NCBI GenBank assembly: GCA_028286285.1 | Contig: JAQBRV010000002.1 | Span: 180,814 to 244,813, forward strand | Direction: 5' to 3' | DNA: 64,000 bases | Origin: Candidatus Saccharimonadota bacterium | GTDB taxonomy: Bacteria; Patescibacteriota; Saccharimonadia; Saccharimonadales; Saccharimonadaceae | Shown: piece after piece, positions 40,187 through 48,494 of the stretch | Layout: each line of letters opens with the position of its first letter | How positions within the stretch are numbered: the first letter of the stretch is position 1 | Translations under genes and position numbers: made by a program | The notes under the pieces: model-generated | What the model saw: only the letters and a program-made list of their open reading frames with translations | Told to the model about the DNA's origin: nothing | Database searches by the model: none

Positions 40187-40212
40187 ATAGTTAACTTATG
40201 TGTTAACTATAT
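40185..40212. promoter_or_regulatory. Operator palindrome for the ArsR-type regulator
   Basis: ATATAGTTAAC (40185-40195), six-base spacer, GTTAACTATAT (40202-40212): perfect 11-base arms. It overlaps the regulator ATG and supplies a TATA-like -10 region, so bound regulator should block its own transcription. Confidence 0.75.
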
Positions 40213-40300
40213 ATCGTGAATTGAAGCAAGTCAATACGATATGGTTAGTTTTACGGCTAAGTAAGAAAATAGACCAGCAGATGCTCGTCTTTTTTCTTGG

Positions 40301-40372
40301 CAGGGGCGCGTGGAATCGAACCACGATTTCAGGTTTTGGAGACCCGTGTACTAACCGTTGTACTACGCCCCT
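40301..40372 (-). tRNA. tRNA-Trp (CCA)
   Basis: 72 bases. Acceptor AGGGGCG/CGCCCCT with discriminator G, D stem GTAC/GTAC, anticodon stem CGGGT/ACCTG with loop CTCCAAA (anticodon CCA), T arm CGTGG TTCGATT CCACG. The terminal CCA is not encoded. Reads only UGG, in line with UGA as stop. Confidence 0.95.
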
Positions 40373-40556
40373 TCACAGTGGGTTATTGTAGCAGATTTGT
40401 GTTTTTGCGACTAGAGGTGAGGGCTTTTGAGCGGGTTTTACAAAGATAAGCGTGAAAACAGTTGTAAAAGCATAACCGTATCCCTATAATATAGAGCAAA
40501 TGAGCTAATAAAAAGGAGTGTTCGACTGGCTCACGTATGAGTCGTTGACATGGGCT

Positions 40557-41777
40557 ATGAAAATCTTAATGCTCGGGTGGGAGCTTCCGCCTCACAACAG
40601 TGGAGGACTCGGTGTGGCATGTTATCACATGTCAAAAGCATTGGCTATTGCTGGGGCTGAGATTGACTTCGTTGTCCCCTACCAGGCTACTCACCCCGAC
40701 ACCGAGTTTATGACTGTTCACGGTGCAACACCGCTTACCCCGCTTGAGCGCTATGGTCTCGGAGCCTACGACAGCGATATGTTACTCGGACGCCATCTGA
40801 AAGATGCTGATATCGGTGATTTGACAGATATGCGCGGCGTCCAGAAATCATATATCCAGTTTGTGGAAGAATTCGTCAGTAACAACCACGTCGATGCCAT
40901 TCATGCCCATGACTGGCTAACGATGGAAGCCGGTATGCGTGCCAAGGAACTGACCGATGCGCCGCTCATCGTCCATGTGCATGCCACCGAATACGATCGC
41001 TCCGGTGAACACTACGGCAACCCAGTAGTACACGAAATCGAACAACAGGCACTACTAGCAGCTGATCGGATTGTGGCTGTCAGTAATATCACCAAGAGCA
41101 TCATCGTGCAGCGCTACCAAATCCCTGCCGAAAAGGTGGAAGTCATCCATAACGCTATTGATGTCGACAGTTTTGGGCCATATGAATACGACCAAACGAC
41201 GTATAAATACCTGGAAGAGCTGAAACGCGAGGGTTATACTATCGTCAGCACCGTCACGCGCTTTACAGTTCAAAAAGGCTTAACTCATTTTCTCAAGGCT
41301 GCCGCTCGTGCCTCTGAGAAATACGGCAAATTTGCTTTTTTACTGGCTGGAGATGGCGAACAGCGCAATGAACTGATGCGACTCAGTGCCGAGCTAGGCA
41401 TTGCTGACAAAGTATTTTTCACCGGGTTTGTGCGCGGCAAACAGTGGCGCGATGCTTATAGCGTGTCTGATATCTTTGTGATGAGCTCGGTCAGCGAGCC
41501 ATTTGGTCTGACTGCACTCGAGGCAGCGCACCACGACAACGCTCTCATCATCACCCGCCAATCTGGTGTCGGCGAAGTTCTCAGTAACGTCTTCCGCTAT
41601 GAATTCTGGGATATCGACACACTGGCCGATCAGATGGTCGGTATCGCGACCTCTCCAGCCCTTGTGAGTGAGCTGACCCAGAATGTCAAGCGAGAGTATG
41701 ACCGCATTTCGTGGCATGATGTCGCCATGCGCTGCATGGCGCTGTACAGCCATATGAAGAGCGGGGTAACATCGTGA
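40557..41777 (+). CDS. Glycosyltransferase (glycogen/starch-synthase-like, GT4/GT5)
   Basis: 406 residues from ATG 40557 (MKILMLGWELPPHNSGGLG). The start resembles glycogen synthases (glucose-nucleotide site GGLG), and the donor domain has FTVQKGLTHFLKAAA, LLAGDGEQRNELM, FTGFVRGKQW and EPFGLTALEAAHHDNALII. A GTG further up (40518) is in frame, but AAAAGGAG touches it, so I prefer the ATG. TATAAT lies at about 40484. First gene of the alpha-glucan operon; the next start overlaps its stop (GTGA). Confidence 0.88.
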   Translation: MKILMLGWELPPHNSGGLGVACYHMSKALAIAGAEIDFVVPYQATHPDTEFMTVHGATPLTPLERYGLGAYDSDMLLGRHLKDADIGDLTDMRGVQKSYIQFVEEFVSNNHVDAIHAHDWLTMEAGMRAKELTDAPLIVHVHATEYDRSGEHYGNPVVHEIEQQALLAADRIVAVSNITKSIIVQRYQIPAEKVEVIHNAIDVDSFGPYEYDQTTYKYLEELKREGYTIVSTVTRFTVQKGLTHFLKAAARASEKYGKFAFLLAGDGEQRNELMRLSAELGIADKVFFTGFVRGKQWRDAYSVSDIFVMSSVSEPFGLTALEAAHHDNALIITRQSGVGEVLSNVFRYEFWDIDTLADQMVGIATSPALVSELTQNVKREYDRISWHDVAMRCMALYSHMKSGVTS

Positions 41778-43003
41778 GTCAACGCGGTATCACCCTCTAT
41801 CTTCACGTCCATCAACCGTGGCGTGTGCGAAAATATAGCATTTTTGACACGGCTCACGCTCATGACTACTTCGACGAGCCATCAACTGACACCGATAGAA
41901 ATAACGAGAAAGTACTACGAAAAGTAGCTGACAAGTCGTATCGCCCGATGAACGCATTGTTACTCAAGCTTCTACAGACTCATCCGGAGTTCAAAGTCTC
42001 CCTGAGTATTACTGGTACGTTTCTTGAACAGGCTCAGCGCTGGACGCCTGATGTTATCGAAAGCTTCCAGCGATTGGTTCAGACAGGTCGTGTCGAGATT
42101 GTGGCCGAAACCTATTACCATTCTCTGGCGTTCTTTTACAGTCGTGAAGAGTTTGTCCGCCAGGTGGAGCTGCACCGGGCCAAGATTAAAGAGCTGTTTG
42201 GTGTCGAGACGAGAGTGTTTCGTAACACCGAGCTTGCCTATAACAATGAGCTGGCTCAGTGGGCTGACGGTTATGGATTTAAGGGTATTTTGGCTGAAGG
42301 CTGGGATCCAGTGCTTGGTGGCAAAAGCCCAAATCGCGTCTACCAACCGACGGGAACCGAGAACATTGCTCTCCTCCTAAAAAATTATCGACTAAGCGAT
42401 GATCTCGCCTTTCGTTTTAGCAACAAAGCCTGGGAGCAGTGGCCATTGTCATCAGACACCTACACTAGCTGGGCGAATGACTCACTAGGCGATGATGCGC
42501 TCGTGAACCTTTTTATGGACTACGAAACCTTCGGTGAGCATCAGTGGGCAGATACGGGAATTTTTACTTTCTTCGAAGAGTTTGTCAGTAAGTGGTTGTC
42601 GAACCCTGCCAATACTTTTTATACTGTCTCTGAGGCCATCGAGACTCATCGGCCAGTTGATGGGATCAGTATGCCGCAGACGATCACCTGGGCGGACACC
42701 GAGCGAGACTTAACTGCCTGGCTCGGTAATACGATGCAACAAGAGGCACTGCGCTATCTTTATGAGCTGGAGTCGGATATCCTGCGTACCAACGATCGAC
42801 AGTTAATTGCTGATTGGCGGTCACTTCAAACTTCCGACCACGTCTACTACATGTGTACTAAATGGTTCACTGATGGTGATGTGCATGCCTACTTTAGTCC
42901 CTACGATTCACCGTATGACGCATTTCTCTACTTCATGAACGTCCTGCGCGACCTGCGCTACCGATTGCACGCCCATCACGGCACTGGAGGCCTGCATGGC
43001 TAG
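41774..43003 (+). CDS. Glycoside hydrolase family 57 (alpha-amylase type)
   Basis: 409 residues, GTG start. GH57 signatures: LYLHVHQPWR at the N terminus, the motif GVETRVFRNTELAYNN with the probable nucleophile Glu, GFKGILAEGWDPVLG, and FMDYETFGEHQW with the acid/base Asp region. Acts on alpha-1,4 glucans in the cytosol (no signal peptide). Overlaps the GH15 start by eight bases. Confidence 0.92.
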   Translation: MSQRGITLYLHVHQPWRVRKYSIFDTAHAHDYFDEPSTDTDRNNEKVLRKVADKSYRPMNALLLKLLQTHPEFKVSLSITGTFLEQAQRWTPDVIESFQRLVQTGRVEIVAETYYHSLAFFYSREEFVRQVELHRAKIKELFGVETRVFRNTELAYNNELAQWADGYGFKGILAEGWDPVLGGKSPNRVYQPTGTENIALLLKNYRLSDDLAFRFSNKAWEQWPLSSDTYTSWANDSLGDDALVNLFMDYETFGEHQWADTGIFTFFEEFVSKWLSNPANTFYTVSEAIETHRPVDGISMPQTITWADTERDLTAWLGNTMQQEALRYLYELESDILRTNDRQLIADWRSLQTSDHVYYMCTKWFTDGDVHAYFSPYDSPYDAFLYFMNVLRDLRYRLHAHHGTGGLHG

Positions 43004-44939
43004 GCCGATCGTCCTCTCTAACGGCGAACTTCATGTCGGTATCAACCGCTTTGGTATGGTGCACGACTTCTATTACCCGTATGTAGGGCTCGAAAATCAT
43101 TCGGCGGGCAAAGACCTCCGACACAAAGTCGGCGTGTGGGTTGATGGCAGCCTGAGCTGGCTCGATGACGGCGAATGGACATTTGTCTTTGGCTATCCTC
43201 ACCTAGCACTCGTCGGGCACACCGTTGCTAAGAACGAACGACTGGGGATAGTAGTTGAATTCGACGACGTGGTCGATAGCGAAATCTGTGCGCTGCTTCG
43301 CAATATCCATGTGGTGAACCTTTGGGATCAAGAGCGTGATATTCGCTTGTTTATGCACCAAGCGTTCATCATCGGGGACTCTCGGAGTAATACCGATACG
43401 GTGCAGTATATCCCCGGCAGCGAAGCGATCCTGCACTACCGAGGACGACGAGCCTTTATTGTGTCGGGTGTGTATGAGAATCAACCATTTGACCAGTATA
43501 CTGTGGGGCTGTTTGGCATTGAGGGGCATGACGGTACGTTTAGAGACGCCGAAGATGGTGAGCTGAGCTTTAACAATGTGGAACACGGGCGGGTCGATTC
43601 GACTATCCGATTCAAACTAACTATACCGCCACTAAGTTCGGTGCGTGTGCATTATTGGGTGACGGCAGGTAAGTCATTGCGTGAAGCCCTGGCGATTCAT
43701 AAACAGATCAAAGAGCATGGCTTTTCAACTCGAATTAAGATTACGGCAGATTGGTGGCACGAATGGTTGGAGCCAGCGGTGCGAGTGGCAAAAAAGATTA
43801 GTCCAGAATACCAAGAGAGTTTTATCCAAAGTATTATGATTATCAAATCACAAATTGATAAGCGCGGTGCCATCATCGCCAGTACCGATACTAGTTTGTT
43901 GAATTATTCACGCGATGCCTACAGCTACTGCTGGCCACGCGACGGTGCCTATGCGCTCTGGCCGCTCATCCGGATTGGTTACACCGAAGAGGCGCTGCGG
44001 TTCTTCGACTTTTGTAGAAAAGGCCTCCATCCAAGCGGCTATTTGATGCATAAATATCGAGCAGATGGCGCGCTGGGGAGCAGTTGGCATCCTTACATTC
44101 AGGATGGTGAGACAGCGCCACCACTGCAAGAAGATGAAACAGCCCTCGTCTTGTTTGTGTTTGCTCAATTTTATAACCTTCATCCCGACACGGATGTGCT
44201 GGATGACTATTACCTCGATATGGTCGTGCCGATGGCGAATTTCCTGGCTGAATATGTGAATCATGAAACAGGATTGCCAAAACCAAGTTACGATCTGTGG
44301 GAACAGGTCTACTTAACGACAACCTACACTACGGCGACTGTCTATGCAGCCCTGGTAGCAGCAGCGGATCTCGCAGAGGTGATGAAGGACAACCAACGCT
44401 CGGTCAAATGGCGCTCGGCAGCCGATGATATCATGACAGCTGCACACAAGCACCTGTATAACCCCGAACGCAAATCGTTCTACAAAGGTATGACATACAA
44501 GGATGGGCAGCTTCATAAAGACGCCACGATTGACGTATCCAGTATTTTTGGGTCATTCCTCTTTGGTCTATTCCCGGCAGGAGGTGTTGAAATGATGAGT
44601 TCAGTCGAGACCGCTCGTGGACTATTCGGTATGGATACAGGCGCTCCAGGCTTGCCACGATTTGAAAACGATGAGTACCGACGGGATGACCCTAATATCA
44701 CTGGCAATGTGTGGTTTATCACGACGCTCTGGCTAGCGCAATACTATATCGAGCACGATAAGTTAGAGGAAGCCAACGAGATACTCCGCTGGGTGCGCGA
44801 CAACGTACAGTACAACACAATGCTCGGTGAGCAGATAAATCCTACGACGAATGAGGTGATTGCACCCGCCCCACTGACCTGGAGTCATGCCGAGTATATC
44901 TCGACGTTACTTGATACGATTACGGGATCGAAGAAATAA
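42996..44939 (+). CDS. Glycoside hydrolase family 15 (glucoamylase/trehalase type)
   Basis: 647 residues. N-terminal beta-sandwich domain (SNGELHVGINRFGMVHDFYYP) and an (alpha/alpha)6 catalytic domain with SYCWPRDGAYALWPLI, LQEDETALVLF and EQINPTTNEVIAPAPLTWSH near the end, positions where GH15 has its catalytic Glu pair. Releases glucose from alpha-glucans or splits trehalose-like sugars. Third gene of the operon. Confidence 0.92.
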   Translation: MARPIVLSNGELHVGINRFGMVHDFYYPYVGLENHSAGKDLRHKVGVWVDGSLSWLDDGEWTFVFGYPHLALVGHTVAKNERLGIVVEFDDVVDSEICALLRNIHVVNLWDQERDIRLFMHQAFIIGDSRSNTDTVQYIPGSEAILHYRGRRAFIVSGVYENQPFDQYTVGLFGIEGHDGTFRDAEDGELSFNNVEHGRVDSTIRFKLTIPPLSSVRVHYWVTAGKSLREALAIHKQIKEHGFSTRIKITADWWHEWLEPAVRVAKKISPEYQESFIQSIMIIKSQIDKRGAIIASTDTSLLNYSRDAYSYCWPRDGAYALWPLIRIGYTEEALRFFDFCRKGLHPSGYLMHKYRADGALGSSWHPYIQDGETAPPLQEDETALVLFVFAQFYNLHPDTDVLDDYYLDMVVPMANFLAEYVNHETGLPKPSYDLWEQVYLTTTYTTATVYAALVAAADLAEVMKDNQRSVKWRSAADDIMTAAHKHLYNPERKSFYKGMTYKDGQLHKDATIDVSSIFGSFLFGLFPAGGVEMMSSVETARGLFGMDTGAPGLPRFENDEYRRDDPNITGNVWFITTLWLAQYYIEHDKLEEANEILRWVRDNVQYNTMLGEQINPTTNEVIAPAPLTWSHAEYISTLLDTITGSKK

Positions 44940-44940
44940 G

Positions 44941-45618
44941 ATGAAAAGGATAATTACTCGCCTTCTCCCCCATAAACTACTGCTTCATCGAGCCAACAAA
45001 CATGTCATTATGAATTTTGCCGAAACTGTCGGGCTAGTTTATTTCGGACATGTTAATCAGCGCGATGACGACGATCAGCTGATTCGCGGCCTCACCCTGT
45101 CGCACAATCACCGTGATGCTCATTATAGTGTTGGGTCGCTCTATAAATACGACGTGGCACTCGTTGAACGTACCGACACCATCAGATATCCTAATAAGCC
45201 CGCACATCAGCACCGCTGGCTCGTCATGCAGTTTGATCTACACACTGTACGCGATATTCCGCATGTCTTCCTCGGGCTTCATACCCATAGTGACGCCTTT
45301 TATGCCACTTTGTTTGCCAAATTCAGCACTCTACAGCGGGCGCCGCTTGGCACGTTTGGAATGTACGACCGATCATTTACTGATCGCTATGCTATCTACA
45401 CCACACCAGCCGAATCGTTAACGGTAGAACGACTGTTCGACACCGAGACGACCAAGATTGTGGCACAACATTTCGGTACGCTGACGGTTGAGATCAGTGA
45501 CGGCTGTCTGTATCTTTATTCAGAACATGCCCGCATCTCGAAACACCTCCTCGAGACAATGCTGCAAAATGGCATCTGGCTCGCCAAGCATATCGACGAG
45601 CGAGCGGCTCTCCTCTAA
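44941..45618 (+). CDS. Protein of unknown function at the end of the glucan operon
   Basis: 225 residues from ATG 44941 immediately after the GH15 stop. Basic N terminus (MKRIITRLLPHKLLLHRANK), then a mixed alpha/beta protein with several His (HIGHLY spaced in HNHRDAHY, HQHRWLVMQFDLH, HTHSDAFY). No membrane helix. No family recognised; the position suggests a link to glucan use, but the His-rich patches could bind metal. Followed by a terminator. Confidence 0.7.
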   Translation: MKRIITRLLPHKLLLHRANKHVIMNFAETVGLVYFGHVNQRDDDDQLIRGLTLSHNHRDAHYSVGSLYKYDVALVERTDTIRYPNKPAHQHRWLVMQFDLHTVRDIPHVFLGLHTHSDAFYATLFAKFSTLQRAPLGTFGMYDRSFTDRYAIYTTPAESLTVERLFDTETTKIVAQHFGTLTVEISDGCLYLYSEHARISKHLLETMLQNGIWLAKHIDERAALL

Positions 45619-45623
45619 TAAAA

Positions 45624-45648
45624 AACTCCGATCTGGTTGATCGGAGTT
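45624..45648. terminator. Bidirectional terminator
   Basis: Ten-bp stem AACTCCGATC/GATCGGAGTT (45624-45633 with 45639-45648), loop TGGTT, between the glucan operon and rpmG. Confidence 0.85.
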
Positions 45649-45657
45649 CTCTTGAAC

Positions 45658-45864
45658 CTAGTTCTTGCGTTCTTTGACTTCGTTGCGTCCAAGACTCTTT
45701 TTTGTCTCGGTGTAGGTAGCATGTTTCCGAGCAATTGGGTCGTACTTCTTCAGCACGACTTTGTCGGTCGTGTTCTGGGTGTTCTTCGTGGTGTAGTAGG
45801 TACGGTGACCAGTCAAATCGCTGACGAGACCAACTAACTTCCGCTTTGTATTCTTCTTTGCCAT
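45658..45864 (-). CDS. rpmG: Ribosomal protein bL33, zinc-free form
   Basis: 68 residues. TYYTTKNTQNTTDKVVLKKYDP and KHATYTETK are the bL33 hallmarks. All four zinc Cys of the C+ form are gone (the protein has no Cys), so this is a C- type. Not adjacent to tRNA or secE genes as in many bacteria. Confidence 0.93.
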   Translation of the reverse strand: MAKKNTKRKLVGLVSDLTGHRTYYTTKNTQNTTDKVVLKKYDPIARKHATYTETKKSLGRNEVKERKN

Positions 45865-45934
45865 TACTTACTCGCTTAAGATTGTTATTTCTAATTCCTA
45901 CTTATTCTAGCAGCTTTTTTCGATAATTACTAGG

Positions 45935-46075
45935 GGTATTGACCACATCTACCCCGCTGAGTAAACCAAGTCAGCTTGCTGACTGTTTGCGAAGCGAAAG
46001 GAGAAACAACGAAAGACTTGTTCTATCTTTTGCTACTTGTTCGCAAAAGATGAGCAAGGCTGCAATGAGTTTCGA
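45935..46075. repeat. Possible degenerate copy of the 5.0/6.1-kb repeat
   Basis: Shares the flavour of the inverted-repeat arms: GTCAGC/GCTGAC hairpin, then GAGAAACAACGAAAGAC (compare GAGACAACGAACAC in the right arm), then an eight-bp TCTTTTGC/GCAAAAGA hairpin. Similarity is patchy and by eye. Confidence 0.3.
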
Positions 46076-46080
46076 CGTGG

Positions 46081-46153
46081 AGCCACGACTGGGATTTGAA
46101 CCCAGGACCTCATCCTTACCATGGATGCGCTCTACCAACTGAGCTATCGCGGC
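46081..46153 (-). tRNA. tRNA-Thr (GGT)
   Basis: 73 bases. Acceptor GCCGCGA/TCGTGGC (one G-U), discriminator T, D arm GCTCAGTTGGTAGAGC, anticodon stem CATCC/GGATG with loop ATGGTAA (anticodon GGT), T arm CTGGG TTCAAAT CCCAG. CCA not encoded. Confidence 0.95.
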
Positions 46154-46231
46154 ATACCTCGAACGATTTTACCATATTGACTACTGATGAGCCAAATAAA
46201 TATTTCGAATGTTCAGCGAATTCGAGCGCTC

Positions 46232-46660
46232 TTATTCATTGGTTAGTTTGCCGGCTTGAGCCTTGGCGCTCTCCAATGCAGAAACAACGTCGTCGTAGTC
46301 CATATTGAAGGCGTATGTTATCGCATCATCAAGATCGCTCATGTACCTAGTAACATCCCCGACGTCTCGACTCAATATACCCGTGGCTATCAAAAGACCG
46401 ATTTGTGCTTTTGTGTATTCTTCCCCGTGTTGTTGGTTAACTACTTCTTCACCCACGACTTGGTAATGGCTACGAAGCTCCAAGACTTGTTCGGCCTCTC
46501 CCGCTAGGTAGGCATCACGAGCGGCATCCCTTAGTAATAGCAGTTCGGTAGTCTCCAAGAAGCCAAGCTCCTTGGGTAAGCTGTCAACCTGACTGTCTCC
46601 GGTCGCCTCACCAGCTCCCGGCGTGGTCGGTAGATGCTCTGGTATCTCTCCTGATTCCAT
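46232..46660 (-). CDS. Acidic helical protein of unknown function
   Basis: 142 residues, acidic, with helices LPKELGFLETTELLLLRDAARDAYL and TKAQIGLLIATGILSRDVGDVTRY separated by a short charged loop. The N-terminal 30 residues are disordered (Gly, Pro, Thr). No Cys, no membrane helix. TATAAT lies six bases before the ATG (leaderless), with TGC in front (extended -10). Family not recognised. Confidence 0.65.
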   Translation of the reverse strand: MESGEIPEHLPTTPGAGEATGDSQVDSLPKELGFLETTELLLLRDAARDAYLAGEAEQVLELRSHYQVVGEEVVNQQHGEEYTKAQIGLLIATGILSRDVGDVTRYMSDLDDAITYAFNMDYDDVVSALESAKAQAGKLTNE

Positions 46661-46708
46661 ATACTAATTATAGCATGTGTCAAAACATTGTGCTGCGCGT
46701 CGCTTCAC

Positions 46709-46751
46709 GAACCTACGAAGTTTTGCCTTGAGCAAAACGCTTCGTAGGTTC
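46709..46751. repeat. Long hairpin between tRNA-Tyr and the 46232 gene
   Basis: GAACCTACGAAG-TTTTGC pairs with GCAAAA-CG-CTTCGTAGGTTC: 18 base pairs with a two-base bulge and a five-base loop. GAACCTACGAAG also occurs inside the tRNA-Tyr T arm and variable loop (CTTCGTAGGTTC on the minus strand), so this hairpin contains a copy of the tRNA 3' half and its inverted copy. Confidence 0.75.
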
Positions 46752-46768
46752 AAATCAGCTCCTCTGCC

Positions 46769-46804
46769 AAAAAGAAGAGTCCCCCGAGGAGGACTTTTCT
46801 TTTT
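46769..46804 (-). terminator. Terminator after the tRNA-Thr/tRNA-Tyr pair
   Basis: Fourteen-bp stem (46769-46782 with 46791-46804, one G-U pair) ending with CTTCTTTTT on the minus strand. It starts two bases after the tRNA-Tyr 3' end. Confidence 0.75.
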
Positions 46805-46806
46805 GG

Positions 46807-46887
46807 TGCCGGAAGTAGGACTCGAACCTACGAAGCCGAAGGCGGGAGATTTACAGTCTCCTGTGATTGCCACTACACGATTCCGGC
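46807..46887 (-). tRNA. tRNA-Tyr (GTA)
   Basis: 81 bases. Acceptor GCCGGAA/TTCCGGC, discriminator A, anticodon stem GGAGA/TCTCC with loop CTGTAAA (anticodon GTA), a short class II variable arm (GCC/GGC stem), T arm GTAGG TTCGAGT CCTAC. CCA not encoded. Confidence 0.95.
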
Positions 46888-46894
46888 GATATGG

Positions 46895-46968
46895 AGCCGC
46901 TTTACGGACTCGAACCGTAGACCTGCTGTTTACAAAACAGCTGCTCTAACCAACTGAGCTAAAGCGGC
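46895..46968 (-). tRNA. tRNA-Thr (TGT)
   Basis: 74 bases. Acceptor GCCGCTT/AAGCGGC, discriminator T, D arm GCTC/GAGC, anticodon stem GCTGT/ACAGC with loop TTTGTAA (anticodon TGT), T arm TACGG TTCGAGT CCGTA. It lies seven bases from tRNA-Tyr, so both come from one transcript. Confidence 0.95.
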
Positions 46969-47022
46969 GTCAGTAGCTATTCTATCTTAAAAAGCGATGT
47001 TTTTCAAGGTGAATCTTCCCTG

Positions 47023-47676
47023 TTACATCACCACGCGGCGAGGTTGCTTGACGCGCTTTGGCTGCGCCTGAGGAATAATCATTTTAGCAACTTTGTTACG
47101 AAGTTCCAATGAGATTTCAGTTTGACCGGTTCGTTCGTAGGCATCGGCCAAGATGGTTAGAGTTTGAGGGATCGGATCTATCTCAACAGCCCGCTCCAGT
47201 GCCGTAATCATCTTGCGGTCTTGGCCAAGCTTCTCTTGCACTTTTGCGTAAGCGATGTGGCGTGCTGAGATACCCTCTTCCATAGACAGGGCTTGCTCGA
47301 AAGCGAGACCCGCCTTAGTGTAGTCCTTTGTTTCATAGTAGATTAAGCCGACGTTATGCAGGCTGCTGGCACTCGGCTCAAGACTTTGGGCAATCTCAAA
47401 ACATTCGATCGCATCTTTAAATGCCTTCTGTTTGGCGTAGAGGATACCAAGACGATTGTAAGCGGTGGCGTTACGCTCGTCGACACGCAGAATGGTCAGG
47501 AGGGCTTTTTCGGCACGCAGATACTTCTTGTCACGAATCGACTCTTGAGCTACAGCCCAGAGTTGATCGAGTTTTTCAGAAATCTTCTGCGGCAAATCGG
47601 TCGCAACCTCATCCAGTGTTTGACGGCTCATGATGACCCAAAAGCCAAATGCCGCTACGAGGAGTAGTCCTATCAT
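47023..47676 (-). CDS. Membrane-anchored TPR protein
   Basis: 217 residues from ATG 47676 (MIGLLLVAAFGFWVIM), chosen because TATAAT lies nine bases upstream; a start seven codons earlier would lie above the box. One N-terminal helix, then about four TPR units (ATAYNRLGILYAKQKAFKDAIECFE; SSLHNVGLIYYETKDYTKAGLAFEQAL; ALERAVEIDP). A basic tail ends it. Likely a scaffold at the membrane; partner unknown. Confidence 0.85.
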   Translation of the reverse strand: MIGLLLVAAFGFWVIMSRQTLDEVATDLPQKISEKLDQLWAVAQESIRDKKYLRAEKALLTILRVDERNATAYNRLGILYAKQKAFKDAIECFEIAQSLEPSASSLHNVGLIYYETKDYTKAGLAFEQALSMEEGISARHIAYAKVQEKLGQDRKMITALERAVEIDPIPQTLTILADAYERTGQTEISLELRNKVAKMIIPQAQPKRVKQPRRVVM

Positions 47677-47686
47677 ATACTCTTCA

Positions 47687-48493
47687 TTATACCACAAGCT
47701 GGGTGAGCGTCAGGCGCACGTTGCCGTTCATTTTGAGCCGTTCACTGGCTGTAAGCAGCTTATCGAGCTGCAAAATTAGTGATTTCTGCGGGTGTTGGCT
47801 GAGGCTTCGCCGTGTCATTCGAATCGCCGCATCAAGCAGCTGCTGTGCCCTGACGCGGTTGTCTTTATAACTGTTGATGGTGAGTAGCCTTTCATACGGT
47901 TGAGCCTGGAGGAGATCTCGGGCATCTTTCATGCGCTGAGCAGCTTCGTTGAAGTATTCCTCGTCAGCTACCAGCCGAGCAAGTTCTTGGGGCAATCCTT
48001 CGGCAATGTAAAGGAGTTGTCGTCGCACCACTTCGTCAGCTATACCCATGTCTGTGAGGTAGCGATCGGACTGTTCACGCGTGATAGATGGAATGACGTG
48101 GTGCTGAACGCGTGATCGAATAGTTGGTAGTAGCACGTCAGGTCGCGACGAGGTCAGAATGAAGTGAATCGATACATTTGGCTCTTCAAGTAGCTTCAAG
48201 AACGCACCCTGGGCACTGGTAGTCATGGCATCGGCTTGGTCGACGATCACATACTGTCGCTCGACTGACTTAGAACGAGTAGTTTCGTATAATTGACGAA
48301 TCGCTTCGGTTGAAATAGGTCGTGAAGCTTTAGCGTCATCCGGTGAGACTACCGTCACCTGGTTCCCGTTTGCAATCTTGTGCGCCACATCGAGGAGTCC
48401 AATGCCTTCGATTCCCGAGATGAGCAGCGATTGCGGACTGCTGAGCTGAAGTTGAGCGATCAATGTCTCGGTGTCAGCGTGAACCAGGCTCAT
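47687..48493 (-). CDS. DNA polymerase III delta-prime-like clamp-loader subunit
   Basis: 268 residues. AAA+ fold with a degenerate P-loop (SGIEGIGLLDVA, no Lys-Ser/Thr), QYVIVDQADAMTTSAQGAFLKLLEEP as the Walker B/sensor region, and PTIRSRVQHHVIP as the SRC-type Arg site. A delta-prime subunit does not hydrolyse ATP, in agreement with the broken P-loop. No zinc Cys. It follows the RluD-like gene by one base. Confidence 0.85.
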   Translation of the reverse strand: MSLVHADTETLIAQLQLSSPQSLLISGIEGIGLLDVAHKIANGNQVTVVSPDDAKASRPISTEAIRQLYETTRSKSVERQYVIVDQADAMTTSAQGAFLKLLEEPNVSIHFILTSSRPDVLLPTIRSRVQHHVIPSITREQSDRYLTDMGIADEVVRRQLLYIAEGLPQELARLVADEEYFNEAAQRMKDARDLLQAQPYERLLTINSYKDNRVRAQQLLDAAIRMTRRSLSQHPQKSLILQLDKLLTASERLKMNGNVRLTLTQLVV

Positions 48494-48494
48494 A

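Noticed and set aside
40301-40372. UGA recoding as in Gracilibacteria or Absconditabacteria
   Set aside because: The Trp tRNA is CCA only, TGA ends several good genes (for example at 5779-5781, 38491-38493 and 41775-41777), and no conserved protein reads through TGA.
47687-48493. Delta-prime-like gene as a pseudogene because of its broken Walker A
   Set aside because: Delta-prime subunits naturally lack ATPase activity; the SRC-type Arg motif and overall length are intact.
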